Positions 47,598 through 56,853 of a stretch of 64,000 nucleotides of DNA are shown piece by piece. The stretch covers positions 28,584 to 92,583 of the forward strand of contig JASHNW010000101.1 of the NCBI GenBank assembly GCA_030041435.1, read 5' to 3'. The notes below the pieces were generated by a model. That model made no database searches. It worked only from the letters and a program-made list of their open reading frames with translations, and had not been told where the DNA came from. The position numbers and the translations under genes are program-made. The DNA is from Acidobacteriaceae bacterium. Lineage in GTDB: Bacteria > Acidobacteriota > Terriglobia > Terriglobales > Acidobacteriaceae. Position 1 is the stretch's first letter. Each line of letters begins with the position of its first letter.

Positions 47598-48824
47598 ATG
47601 AGGTTATTTTCAGGGATTGCCTTGGCCGCTGTTCCTCTCGCGTTGGCCGCGGCAGCCTGCCTCGCACAAACGCCGCCCCCCGATCGGAGTCAGGCCCAGC
47701 AGCAGGCGCTCGCCACGCATCTTCACAAGGCCCAGGAATATCTCCGCCAGAAGCAGCCCGCTCTGGCGATCCCGGAGTTCGAGGCCGCCGTGGCCATCGA
47801 TCCCTCCAATGCCGATACGCAGGGAAATCTCGGCGTTCTCCTCTTCTTCCAGAACCGGTTCAGCGACGCCGTGCCGCATCTGCGCGCCGCAGTCACCACC
47901 AGGCCCGAGCTCTGGAAAATCCAGGGCCTGCTGGGCCTGGCCGAGGCCCGCACCCAGGACACGAGCGCCAGCCGCGCCGACCTCGAAGCGGCGTTCCCTC
48001 ATCTCACCGAGCCGGGCTTCCAGTTGGAAGTCGGGCAGGCGCTCATTGACGAAGACACCGCCGCCGGCGACCTCGACAAAGCCGCGGAAACCGCCTCCGT
48101 CCTGCTCGCCGCCCATCCCACCGATCCCTCGCTCCTCTATCTGTCCTGGCGTCTTTACTCCGATCTCGCCGCCCGCTCCATGCTCACCCTCGCCCTCAGC
48201 GCGCCCGACAGCGCGGAGATGCATCAGCTCATGGCGCGCGAGCTCGCCCACCATCACGACGACGATGCCGCCATCGCCAATTACCGCGAGGCCATCCGCC
48301 TCAATCCGCGGCTGCCCGGCATCCACTCCGAGCTCGGCGACATTCTCTTCAATTCGCAGGACGCCAAACTACAGGCCCAGGCGCCGGCCGAGTTCCAGGC
48401 TGCGCTGGCGGTTAATCCGCGCGATGAGAAGGCCGAGCTGTCCCTCGGCATCATTGCCGAGCGCAAAGGGGACCTGAAGACCGCCTTCGCCCGCGATTCC
48501 CGAGCCGTCGAGCTCGACCCCGGCGACACCGATGCATGCACCGAGCTCGCCAAGGTGCTCATCCTGATGAACCAGCCGGAGAAGGCCGAGCAGATGTTCG
48601 AGCGCGCGGTCCAGGCCGACCCCACCAATTACGCCGCGCATTATCGCCTTGCCGCTCTCTACCGCGAACAGGGAAAGACCGGCGAGGCGAAGCAGCAGGT
48701 GGCGGAGTTTCTGAAGTACAAGCAGATGAAGGACAAGCTCGGCAAAATCTTCGACGACATGCGCGTCGCCTCCATTCAGCGTCCGGACCTCGACGACACC
48801 ACCGCACCGCAGCTACCCCAATGA
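47598..48824 (+). CDS. Secreted TPR-repeat protein
   Basis: The 408-residue protein has a signal peptide (ALAAVPLALAAAACLAQ) and several TPR repeats, for example LRQKQPALAIPEFEAAVAIDPSNADTQ at about 50-75 and AEQMFERAVQADPTNYAAHYRLAALY near 330. Such proteins hold complexes together in the periplasm. It lies at the head of a plus-strand run with GH30, GH3 and GH15, and often accompanies Oar-like receptors in Acidobacteria; that last point is general knowledge of these genomes rather than evidence here. No enzymatic motif is seen. Confidence 0.85.
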   Translation: MRLFSGIALAAVPLALAAAACLAQTPPPDRSQAQQQALATHLHKAQEYLRQKQPALAIPEFEAAVAIDPSNADTQGNLGVLLFFQNRFSDAVPHLRAAVTTRPELWKIQGLLGLAEARTQDTSASRADLEAAFPHLTEPGFQLEVGQALIDEDTAAGDLDKAAETASVLLAAHPTDPSLLYLSWRLYSDLAARSMLTLALSAPDSAEMHQLMARELAHHHDDDAAIANYREAIRLNPRLPGIHSELGDILFNSQDAKLQAQAPAEFQAALAVNPRDEKAELSLGIIAERKGDLKTAFARDSRAVELDPGDTDACTELAKVLILMNQPEKAEQMFERAVQADPTNYAAHYRLAALYREQGKTGEAKQQVAEFLKYKQMKDKLGKIFDDMRVASIQRPDLDDTTAPQLPQ

Positions 48825-48890
48825 CCGTGCGCGAAGGCCAGGGCATCGTTGCCTCCCGCCCAACTCATCCTCGAAATTCGGAGTGCAATC

Positions 48891-50345
48891 TTGAGTATCC
48901 TGCCGCAGCAACATCCCTCCAGGTCGTCCTTCATACCTCGCCTTATCATGCTGTCTCTGTTCGCAGGCTCGGCTCTGCTCTGCGCGCGTCCGGCAACCGC
49001 GCAGCACAGGGGATCGGTTGCCATATGGCTCACCACCCCTGACCGCACCTCACTGCTCGCTCTGCAACCGCAGCCTCTCGAATTTCAGAAAACGAAGTCG
49101 ACGCTTCCCGAAATCGACGTCGACCCCAGTCACAAATTCCAAACCATGGATGGCTTCGGCCTCGCGCTCACCGGCGGCAGCGCGCAGCTCATCATGCGGA
49201 TGAGCGCGCCCCAGCGCGCCGCGCTGCTGCAGGAGCTCTTCGGGCGCGGCACGGGCGACATTGGCATCAGTTATCTCCGCGTCAGCCTCGGTTCGTCCGA
49301 CATGAACGACCACCCTTTCACTTACGACGACCTGCCTCCGGGCGAAACTGACCCCGACCTCGCGAAGTTCTCACTCGGCCCCGATCAGACCTCCGTCGTT
49401 CCCGTCCTGCAGCAAATTCTCGCCATCAATCCGTCCATTCCCATTCTGGCCACGCCCTGGTCGGCCCCTGCGTGGATGAAGACCAACGGTGAGCTTAAGG
49501 GTGGCAACCTTAAGCCGGAATACTACGACCTCTACGCGCGCTACTTTCTGAAATACGTGCAGACCATGGAGGCCAGCGGTATCCACATCGCAGCCGTTAC
49601 TCCTCAGAACGAGCCGCTCAATCCCGACAACACGCCCAGCCTCGTGATGCAGGCCAGCGAAGAAGATCAGTTCATCCGCCAGTCGCTGGGGCCCATCTTC
49701 CGCGAGGCTGGCGTTTCCACGAAAATTATCGTCTACGACCACAACTGCGACCGTCCCGACTATCCGCTCGCCATCCTCGCCGATCCGCAGGCACGGCAAT
49801 ACGTCGACGGCTCGGCCTTTCACCTGTACGCCGGAGACATTACGGCGCTGACGAAAGTGCACGATGCCTGGCCCGACAAGAACATCTACTTCACCGAGCA
49901 AATGGTCGTCGACGATCCCAACGATGCGCGCCTCGATATCGCTTCGCCGGTGAAGGATCTTATGATCGGCGCGCCGCGCAACTGGAGTCGCACCGTTCTG
50001 CTCTGGAATCTGGCCGCGGATCCACATTTCGAGCCGCACACCAATGATGGCGGCTGCCCTGTCTGCGAGGGGGCAGTGACTATAGACGGCGATAAAGTCA
50101 CCCGCAACGCGGCGTATTACACCATCGCGCACGCCTCCAAATTCGTTCCGCCCGGCTCCGTGCGCATCGCGTCCAGCGCTTCCGATACAGTTCCCAATGT
50201 CGCTTTTCTTACGCCGCAGGGGCTCACGGTGCTGATCGTTGCCAACAGCGGCGCGTCACCGCAGGATTTCCAGATTCGCTGGCGCGGCAAACGTGCGGCT
50301 GCCACTTTGAGTGCAGGCGCAGTCGCTACCTATGTCTGGAAATGA
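48891..50345 (+). CDS. GH30 glycoside hydrolase, second copy
   Basis: I place the start at the TTG at 48891, 7 nt after GGAG; it gives 484 residues with a signal peptide (SSFIPRLIMLSLFAGSALLCARPATAQ region). The GH30 domain shows MDGFGLALTGGSAQ, ATPWSAPAWMKTNGEL, the acid/base Glu in AVTPQNEPLNP and the nucleophile Glu in IYFTEQM, all intact. It belongs to the glucosylceramidase/beta-1,6-glucanase-like side by these motifs. The GH3 gene follows 64 nt downstream, suggesting an enzyme pair that cuts and then trims a beta-glucan. Confidence 0.88.
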   Translation: MSILPQQHPSRSSFIPRLIMLSLFAGSALLCARPATAQHRGSVAIWLTTPDRTSLLALQPQPLEFQKTKSTLPEIDVDPSHKFQTMDGFGLALTGGSAQLIMRMSAPQRAALLQELFGRGTGDIGISYLRVSLGSSDMNDHPFTYDDLPPGETDPDLAKFSLGPDQTSVVPVLQQILAINPSIPILATPWSAPAWMKTNGELKGGNLKPEYYDLYARYFLKYVQTMEASGIHIAAVTPQNEPLNPDNTPSLVMQASEEDQFIRQSLGPIFREAGVSTKIIVYDHNCDRPDYPLAILADPQARQYVDGSAFHLYAGDITALTKVHDAWPDKNIYFTEQMVVDDPNDARLDIASPVKDLMIGAPRNWSRTVLLWNLAADPHFEPHTNDGGCPVCEGAVTIDGDKVTRNAAYYTIAHASKFVPPGSVRIASSASDTVPNVAFLTPQGLTVLIVANSGASPQDFQIRWRGKRAAATLSAGAVATYVWK

Positions 50346-50409
50346 TCGAAGTCGGCCGCACCACGGGCCGCGAACTGAAGTGTCAAACCGAGCGAGGGAG
50401 AGGATCTCG

Positions 50410-53076
50410 ATGCAATCGAAGAGAAAGGCGCCCGCTTATCGTATCCATTCTTCGAGGGGCTTCATGCAACGCCAAAAAGAACCCAGCCGGCGTCACCTTC
50501 CTGTACCGGCCCTGTATCTTTTCTTCGCGATTGTGCTGGCTTGCACAATGGCGCAGCCGGTCTGGTGCGCACCTCCGCAGCAGAACTCTGCGCCGTCGTC
50601 CATCACCGGCAATGCGCGCGTCGATAAGCTGCTCAGCGAGATGACCTTCGCCGAAAAGGTCGGCATGCTCGACGGATCGGATGAGCCGCCCGCGACGTTC
50701 CAGGGTCAGGCCGGATATCTCGCCGGCGTGCCGCGCCTCGGCATTCCCCCCATGCGCTTCGCCGATGGCCCTCCCGGCGTGCTCACTCGCGTACCCTCCA
50801 CGGCGCTCACCGCCACCATGGGCCTGGCCGCGACCTTCAGCCGCGATGACGCGCGGCAGAATGGCGTGGTCATCGCGCGCGACGCCCGCTCCCTCGGCAT
50901 CGACGTCGTCCTTCAGCCCTTCATCAACATCGACCGCGACCTCAGCTTCTCGCGCGCCTATAACACCTTCGGCGAAGACCCGCTGCTCAGCGGGCAGATC
51001 GCAGCCGCGGAGATTAAGGGCATTCAAAGCCAGGGCATCCTGGCCCAGGCCAAGCACTACGTCGGCTATGACGGCGGCACCGACGTCTTCATCGCTCCGC
51101 AGGCGCTCCACGAGATCTACGTCGCGCCCTTCGACGATGCCGTCCGCGCCGGGGTGGCCTCCATCATGTGCTCCTATAACCAAATCAACGGCGCCTACGC
51201 CTGCAACAATCCCGACACGCTCATCACCGTTCTGCGCGATCAGGTGGGATTCCGCGGCTTCGTCACTTCCGACTGGGGCGCGAACCACACTCCCGACTTC
51301 ATGAAAGACGGCCTCGACCTTGAAATGCCGAACCCAGGCAAAAACGACATGGTGCAAATCCTCCGCGCCGCCGTCGCTGCAGGCACGGTGCGCGAAGCTG
51401 ACATCGACCGCGCTGTCGGCCGCATTCTCTGCCAGATGGATCGCTTCGGCCTCCTCGACGGCAAGTCAAAGCACGACGTCACTCCCATCGACACCGCCGC
51501 CGACGCACCCATCGTCGAGAAGACCGGCGAAGACGCCGCCGTGCTGCTCCGCAACCAGGATCACGCGCTTCCGCTCATCGCCGGCGATCTGCACTCCCTC
51601 GCCCTCATCGGCCCCGGAGCCGGCCAGACCATGGCCATCGGCATCCCCGACGAGAAAGCCGTCGGCATTCCCGCCCACGAGATCGGTCCGTTCTACGCGC
51701 TCCAGCACGACACCGCCGGCGATACTGGCATCCATCTCCGCTACGCCGTCGCCGACGACATGACCGGCACACCCATCCCCGCGTCCCTCTTCACGCATGA
51801 TGGCCAGCCCGGCCTCGAGCGCCAGTCGCCCGGCGGCGCAGCGCAGATCGATCCGCAAATTGACTTCGCGGTTTCGAGCGGCCATGCCTTGCCTGCGAAC
51901 ACCAAAGCTGCGTGGACCGGCACGCTCACCGTCTCCCAGCCCGGCGAATACTGGCTCTACCTGCAGAATCTCGGCTGTTTCGCGTCGCTCACCCTCGATG
52001 GCAAAAAGCTCGTCTCGAACGAAGAGATGGTCGGCCACGGCGTCGTCACTCAGGCCGGCCAGGATAACGTGCTGCCCACCACCGACGGCCTCGACGATCT
52101 GCGCGTTAAAATCCAGCTTGCCGCCGGCGCGCATGCGCTGGCCGTTTCCGTGCAGCCTGACTCCTCCGGTCAACCCACGCAGGTGCGCCTCAGTTGGGTT
52201 ACGCCCGCCCAGCAAAAAGCCAACTACGCTGCCGCCATCGCCGCTGCAAAGCAATCGCACGCGGCCATCGTTTTTGCGTGGGCAGGCGACAAGCCGGTGT
52301 TTCATCTTCCCGGTGATCAGGATCAGCTCATCGCCGACGTCGCCGCAGCCAATCCCAATACCATCGTCGTCCTCAACGTCAGCCAGCCCGTGGACCTGCC
52401 CTGGCTCTCCAAAGTGAAGGGCGTTCTGCTCCTCTGGTTCCCCGGCGACGAGGGCGGATGGGCCACTGCGAATCTGCTGCTCGGTAAAGCCAACCCCGCC
52501 GGCCGTCTCCCGTTCACCTGGCCCCAGCGCCTCGACCAGGGCGTTGCCAGCGACCCCGCCCACCCCGATCGCCAAAATCCTCCCGATGAAGGCAAGGGCA
52601 AGACCACGTATTCCGAGGGGATCTTCATCGGCTATCGCTGGTTCGACCAGCAGCATCTCCAGCCTCTGTTCCCCTTCGGATTCGGCCTCTCCTACACGCA
52701 TTTTGAGTATTCACAGCTTTACGTAGCGCGCGCCTCCGATGGCGGTCTTGACGTGCGCTTCACCCTGCGCAACGACGGTCCGATTCCCGGCGATGAGGTG
52801 CCCCAGGTCTACCTCGACGCCCCGCAAAATCCGCCCAACGATGGCGCGCAGTTCGCCGTTCACGCGCTCGCGGCCTTCGATCGCATTCACCTCACCGCCG
52901 GAGAAAGCCGCGAGGTCACGCTCCACGTCCCGCTGCGTTCGCTCGAATACTGGTCGTCCGCTGAGAACCAGTGGGTGCTCGCCGCCGGGCCGCGCACCAT
53001 CCGCGTCGGCGCTTCCTCGCGCGATCTTCGCCTCGCCGCCACCACGTCCATCGCACCTGCAGCGGGAGCGCGCTGA
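50410..53076 (+). CDS. GH3 beta-glucosidase with PA14 domain
   Basis: From ATG 50410 (GAGGGAGAGG upstream) the protein is 888 residues, with an export signal starting after an unusually long basic N-terminus; ATG 50464 (MQRQKEPSRR) would give a more usual signal peptide. It has a GH3 barrel (MRFADGPPGVLT, AKHYVGYDGG, nucleophile Asp in FVTSDWGANH), a PA14 insertion (about 430-570), the C-terminal GH3 domain (LWFPGDEGGWATANLL) and a fibronectin-III-like end (PFGFGLSYTHFEY). It likely removes glucose from beta-linked oligosaccharides. It overlaps the next gene by 1 nt (TGATG). Confidence 0.9.
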   Translation: MQSKRKAPAYRIHSSRGFMQRQKEPSRRHLPVPALYLFFAIVLACTMAQPVWCAPPQQNSAPSSITGNARVDKLLSEMTFAEKVGMLDGSDEPPATFQGQAGYLAGVPRLGIPPMRFADGPPGVLTRVPSTALTATMGLAATFSRDDARQNGVVIARDARSLGIDVVLQPFINIDRDLSFSRAYNTFGEDPLLSGQIAAAEIKGIQSQGILAQAKHYVGYDGGTDVFIAPQALHEIYVAPFDDAVRAGVASIMCSYNQINGAYACNNPDTLITVLRDQVGFRGFVTSDWGANHTPDFMKDGLDLEMPNPGKNDMVQILRAAVAAGTVREADIDRAVGRILCQMDRFGLLDGKSKHDVTPIDTAADAPIVEKTGEDAAVLLRNQDHALPLIAGDLHSLALIGPGAGQTMAIGIPDEKAVGIPAHEIGPFYALQHDTAGDTGIHLRYAVADDMTGTPIPASLFTHDGQPGLERQSPGGAAQIDPQIDFAVSSGHALPANTKAAWTGTLTVSQPGEYWLYLQNLGCFASLTLDGKKLVSNEEMVGHGVVTQAGQDNVLPTTDGLDDLRVKIQLAAGAHALAVSVQPDSSGQPTQVRLSWVTPAQQKANYAAAIAAAKQSHAAIVFAWAGDKPVFHLPGDQDQLIADVAAANPNTIVVLNVSQPVDLPWLSKVKGVLLLWFPGDEGGWATANLLLGKANPAGRLPFTWPQRLDQGVASDPAHPDRQNPPDEGKGKTTYSEGIFIGYRWFDQQHLQPLFPFGFGLSYTHFEYSQLYVARASDGGLDVRFTLRNDGPIPGDEVPQVYLDAPQNPPNDGAQFAVHALAAFDRIHLTAGESREVTLHVPLRSLEYWSSAENQWVLAAGPRTIRVGASSRDLRLAATTSIAPAAGAR

Positions 53077-55079
53077 TGCCCGCATCGTGTGCTGTTGCAT
53101 CTTCTGCCTCGCGCTGCGGCGGCGCCATGTCCTCGCTTCGCGCGCTCTCCGTTTTTATTTGCATCGCCTGCGCCGGATGCCTCTCCGCTGCTGCGTCCAG
53201 CCTCGTCACCGGCAACGGCTTCGGATTCGCGGTCGTGTCACAGTCCGCGACCGTGACCAAGTTCTACGCTCACCCGTACGCCTTCACCGCTCCCGATCCG
53301 AATCACAGCCTCAGCGAAGGCTTTCCCACCACCAACTTCATTCAGAGCCTCCGCTGGTCTGCCGCGCCGTCCGCTGCGCCTGCCGCCGATGCATCGACCA
53401 ACTACGTCGACGATTCGCAGGTGATCCGCGCGCGCACCGTCGCCGGCGAGGGAACCTTCTTCATGCCCTTCGGCCTCCTGCAAACGGCGCTCATCATCAG
53501 TTGGCAGCCTGCCGCCAACGCCGCCGCCCACAGCGGCTGGACTGTCGCCTGGGCTCACCCCGTTCGCTCCGAGCGCTTCCTCCAGGTAGCCGGCGTTTCC
53601 GCGCGCCTGCTGCAATTCGACGGGGTCGGCGATTCTCTTCTGCTTATCCCGCTCGCTCCGCTTGCAGCGCAGTCGGCGTCCGGGCCGGCCCTGCTGGCGG
53701 GCAGCCGCGCCTGGGCTCTCCTCTCGATCGAGCCCAGTGCAGATCCCCACGTAGCCATCCGCGCCTTCGCCCGCTGGCGCGCCGGTCTTACCCCATCCGC
53801 GTTGGTCGAGCGAGAAATCGCCGAACTCGAGCATTGGCGCGTCCGGCCAACCGTCCATTTCCGCAGCGATGCGGAACGCCACCTGTGGCGCCAGAGCGAG
53901 GTTCTGCTGCGCCTGGCGCAGAGCCGCGAGCCCAACCGTCCCGGCCGCTACAGCAACGGCCTTATCGTGGCCAGCTTGCCCGACGGCCTGTGGTTCACGC
54001 CCTGGGTGCGCGATATGGCCTGGGCCACCGTCGCCCTCGCCCGCATGGGGCATCGCGCAGAGGCCCGCGCCGCTGTGCTCGCGTACTTCAACGCGCGGCC
54101 CACCGGCAAGCTGCGCGCCCAAACCGCCGGCGCCGACTATCAGATCTCCGTCGTGCGCTACTTCGGCGATGGCGCTGAGGAGCCCTTCTTCACTGAAGAG
54201 GGCAGCACCAACATCGAGTTCGACGACTGGGGCGAGGCCCTGTGGGTTCTGGGTGCGTACTTGCGCCAAACCCACGACACGGCGCTCCTCCGCACCGCCA
54301 CGTATCGCGGCCCGCTGTACCAGAGCGCTCGCGACTTCATCGTGAAGCCCCTGCTCGCCAACCTCGAGACCTTCGGCCCTGGCCAGATCGTCGCAGCCGA
54401 TACGTCCATATGGGAGGAACGCCAGAAAGATAAAAAACACTTCGCATTTTCCACCGCCGCCGCCATCGTGGGCCTCCGCAATTTTGCCGATATCGCCCAC
54501 CTCGCCGGTGACGAAGCCACGCGCGCTGACGTTCTCCGCCACGTCGCCCTTCTCCGGAAAGGCTTCGACGCGGCCTTCATCCGTGATGGCGAACTCCACG
54601 GCACGCTCGAGCCTGGCATCAAGAACGACATCGACGGCGCCCTGCTGGCCATCATCAACTTCGGCGTCGTCACCGATCCGGCGATCGTGCGCAACACCGT
54701 CGACCGCATGGCGCTGCTTAAGGTCGCTTCCGGCGGCTACCGGCGCGTGCGCAGCACGTACACCGATCCCGCCATCTTCGAGTACTGGTACGAGCGGCAG
54801 GAATTCCTCTTTGTCGACTTCAGCCTCGCCGAAGTCGATAGGCGCCTTGGCAACTCCGCAGAGTCCGACGCAATCCTCCGCCGTATTGTCGACAAGGCCA
54901 CCGCCGATCACGACCTCATTCCGGAAATGTACGTGGCCGTGCCCTGCGCGCTCTTCCCCGGGAAAATTGGCGATCCCACCGGGGCTCTGCCGATGGTCGG
55001 CTACGGTGCCGGAGAATACATCCTCCAGCTCTTGCAGCGGTCAGAACCTGCGCTCGAACAGGGCTCCGGGACTGGTTAG
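53076..55079 (+). CDS. GH15-like glucoamylase family protein, exported
   Basis: The ATG overlaps the GH3 stop and follows GGGAG, giving 667 residues. The N-terminus has a hydrophobic segment with Cys residues (LSVFICIACAGCLSAAAS), possibly a lipoprotein signal. An N-terminal beta-sandwich is followed by an (alpha/alpha)6 barrel of the GH15 type: LPDGLWFTPWVRDMAWATVAL, the candidate general acid in TSIWEERQKDKKHFAFS and a second acidic residue in LIPEMYVAV. GH15 enzymes release glucose from alpha-glucans, but this subgroup may have other substrates. It is the last gene before the island border. Confidence 0.8.
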   Translation: MPASCAVASSASRCGGAMSSLRALSVFICIACAGCLSAAASSLVTGNGFGFAVVSQSATVTKFYAHPYAFTAPDPNHSLSEGFPTTNFIQSLRWSAAPSAAPAADASTNYVDDSQVIRARTVAGEGTFFMPFGLLQTALIISWQPAANAAAHSGWTVAWAHPVRSERFLQVAGVSARLLQFDGVGDSLLLIPLAPLAAQSASGPALLAGSRAWALLSIEPSADPHVAIRAFARWRAGLTPSALVEREIAELEHWRVRPTVHFRSDAERHLWRQSEVLLRLAQSREPNRPGRYSNGLIVASLPDGLWFTPWVRDMAWATVALARMGHRAEARAAVLAYFNARPTGKLRAQTAGADYQISVVRYFGDGAEEPFFTEEGSTNIEFDDWGEALWVLGAYLRQTHDTALLRTATYRGPLYQSARDFIVKPLLANLETFGPGQIVAADTSIWEERQKDKKHFAFSTAAAIVGLRNFADIAHLAGDEATRADVLRHVALLRKGFDAAFIRDGELHGTLEPGIKNDIDGALLAIINFGVVTDPAIVRNTVDRMALLKVASGGYRRVRSTYTDPAIFEYWYERQEFLFVDFSLAEVDRRLGNSAESDAILRRIVDKATADHDLIPEMYVAVPCALFPGKIGDPTGALPMVGYGAGEYILQLLQRSEPALEQGSGTG

Positions 55080-55220
55080 CCTGAAAAACCGGTATCCGCA
55101 TTTGCGTGCAAAAAGGGCCTCAAAGCGCCGATTGCGCGGATCTTCCGGACAATCCGGAAAGCGGGACATGTATCTTTTTTTTATGTTTTTTTGAAAGATC
55201 ACAAGCTGCAGAAGGAAATC
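55080..55220. other. End of the host region, with a weak terminator
   Basis: TTCCGG (55143-55148) and CCGGAA (55154-55159) form a 6-bp stem, followed 12 nt later by a T-rich run (55173-55192). It may end transcription of the GH30-GH3-GH15 operon. No gene is seen. Confidence 0.4.
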
Positions 55221-55238
55221 TGGCGGAGAGAGAGGGAT
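55221..55238 (-). repeat. tRNA-Ser 3' end remnant, putative attachment site core
   Basis: TGGCGGAGAGAGAGGGAT is the reverse complement of ATCCCTCTCTCTCCGCCA, the usual 3' end of bacterial tRNA-Ser including CCA. The bases to the right do not continue as a tRNA, so this is a fragment, as left when an integrase recombines at the 3' end of a tRNA gene. The integrase starts about 105 nt away. The orientation predicts the intact minus-strand tRNA-Ser at the right end of the island. Confidence 0.7.
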
Positions 55239-55343
55239 GCTGACGGAAGCCCCTTAATCCCAGCAGATTCGGCCTTAGCTCGCATTTAGCTCGAAAAATA
55301 ACGGGAAACAGGGGCTCGCCGGTATTAGCTCTTGAGGGCTCCC

Positions 55344-56561
55344 GTGAACCAGACTGTCACACTTGTACGGTACGCATCGATCGAAGGCAAGGGCTGGAGG
55401 CGCGGAGCCGCCGTCTTCACGAAAAACGGCAGGCTCAAGCCGGATGTGATGCGCCTGGGTGGAGTCGAAGTCCAGTGTCCGAATGGCCGCTGGCAGATGC
55501 GGCAGTATCAGGGCCGGAACCCGGTGTATACCGAGCTTGGGGAGGACTCCACGGACGCCCTCAACCGCTTTCGGGCCGAGGAGTCGCGGATGCAGGCCAG
55601 AGCGGCTGCGATCGCGGCAGGGCTCGAAGTGCTCAGCCCCAGCGAAAGCCAGAAGACCCTGAAGCAGTACGCCGCCGAATTCCTTGAGATGCACCGCAAC
55701 CTGCCTCACCGGTCGGACGACTCTGTGCGCGTCTACACCATGGTCACGAGCACCTTCCTCAAGCAGTGCAATTCGGCCTTTCCTGGACAGGTCACCAAGG
55801 ACGACGTCATCCGCTGGCACGGCTGGATGCGGAATGAACAGAAGTACAGCGACCGTACCGCATCGGACCGCTACATGGCCCTGCGCGGATTCCTGCGCTA
55901 TTGCGGCATTGAACCGGGTCGCATCATCGGGAAGGGAACTCACAAGCTCCTCAAGACCTACACGAAGAAGGTAGTGAATGCCTACACGCCGGAGGTCGTT
56001 CAGAAGCTGATCGACGCAGCGACGAACGAGGACAGAGCGCTGCTTTGGGAATTCGCCTACAAAACTGGTCTCCGGGATTCGGAGTTGAAAATGGTGACTC
56101 GATACGATCTGCACGGACTCAATACCGCCGAGCCGATCCTCCATGTGAAGGAGCGCGATGAATACGGCAATATCAAAGACGCCGAGGAGAGGAAGATCGA
56201 GTTGCACCCTGCACTGGTTCCAAAACTTCAAAGGTGGCTCAATACGAATCCCGGGAAGATTCTGCTCTTCGGAACAGCGAAGGACAAGCCGGACACGAAA
56301 ATGCTGCTCGCCCTCAAGGTGACTGCCCGTCGGGCCGGACTGAACTGCGGCCAGTGTCCCGGGTGCAGGAGCAAGCGCAATGAATGCAAAGAATTCACGC
56401 TCCACCGCTTTCGGCGCACCTATACGACGAGGATGTTGCGGGCAACAGGGGGTGATCTCCGGAGCGTGATGGCGAGAACGGGGCACGCGGATTTGGCCAG
56501 CGTGATGCGGTATCTGGAGCCGGAAGCCCGCATCCGTGAGGCGGTCGCAGCGGCATTCTGA
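55344..56561 (+). CDS. Tyrosine integrase of the island
   Basis: A GTG at 55344 with GAGGG 5 nt upstream gives 405 residues; TTG at 55332 is an alternative. An N-terminal SAM-like core-binding domain covers about residues 90-190. The catalytic domain has the first Arg in KTGLRDSEL, HXXR in LHRFRRTY, the His in RTGHADLASV and the nucleophile Tyr in MRYLEP. A Cys cluster (CGQCPGCRSKRNEC) is inserted just before the HXXR box and may bind zinc. The protein should integrate and excise the island at the nearby tRNA-Ser site. Confidence 0.92.
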   Translation: MNQTVTLVRYASIEGKGWRRGAAVFTKNGRLKPDVMRLGGVEVQCPNGRWQMRQYQGRNPVYTELGEDSTDALNRFRAEESRMQARAAAIAAGLEVLSPSESQKTLKQYAAEFLEMHRNLPHRSDDSVRVYTMVTSTFLKQCNSAFPGQVTKDDVIRWHGWMRNEQKYSDRTASDRYMALRGFLRYCGIEPGRIIGKGTHKLLKTYTKKVVNAYTPEVVQKLIDAATNEDRALLWEFAYKTGLRDSELKMVTRYDLHGLNTAEPILHVKERDEYGNIKDAEERKIELHPALVPKLQRWLNTNPGKILLFGTAKDKPDTKMLLALKVTARRAGLNCGQCPGCRSKRNECKEFTLHRFRRTYTTRMLRATGGDLRSVMARTGHADLASVMRYLEPEARIREAVAAAF

Positions 56562-56574
56562 GCAAAAGAATAGA

Positions 56575-56610
56575 CGAATGAAGCCACGGCCTGTGCTGTG
56601 GCTTCATTCG
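56575..56610. terminator. Hairpin between integrase and helix-turn-helix gene
   Basis: CGAATGAAGCCAC (56575-56587) and GTGGCTTCATTCG (56598-56610) form a perfect 13-bp stem with a 10-nt loop, 14 nt after the integrase stop. The opposite gene ends at 56656. On the minus strand TTCTTTTG follows. It is probably a bidirectional terminator for the convergent pair. Confidence 0.7.
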
Positions 56611-56655
56611 CCTGCAGAACCTGGATGGAGAGTCCAGTGCAGGCTGGAATCAGGT

Positions 56656-56853
56656 CTACTTCCCGCAGCGCTTGCGGAGCCACTCGCCTATGTCATGGGG
56701 ATCGAGACGAATGCTTCCGTTCAGCCGATAGGCGGGCATGCGGCCAGCCTTGATGGCCTTGTAAAGGGTCTTCGGAGACTGGCTCACCAGCGTGGCCAAC
56801 TCCTCGACGGTCATTGCGTTGGGTTTACTTTCGACAATTTCAATGATGGTCAT
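56656..56853 (-). CDS. Excisionase-type helix-turn-helix protein
   Basis: The 65-residue protein (start MTIIEIVESKPN) has the MerR-like winged helix of the excisionase/helix-turn-helix-17 family: MTVEELATLVSQSPKTLYKAIKAGR then RLDPHDIGEWLRKRC. Proteins like this bend DNA at att sites and steer integrases towards excision. It is convergent with the integrase. A longer open frame to 56985 lacks coding character. Confidence 0.8.
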   Translation of the reverse strand: MTIIEIVESKPNAMTVEELATLVSQSPKTLYKAIKAGRMPAYRLNGSIRLDPHDIGEWLRKRCGK

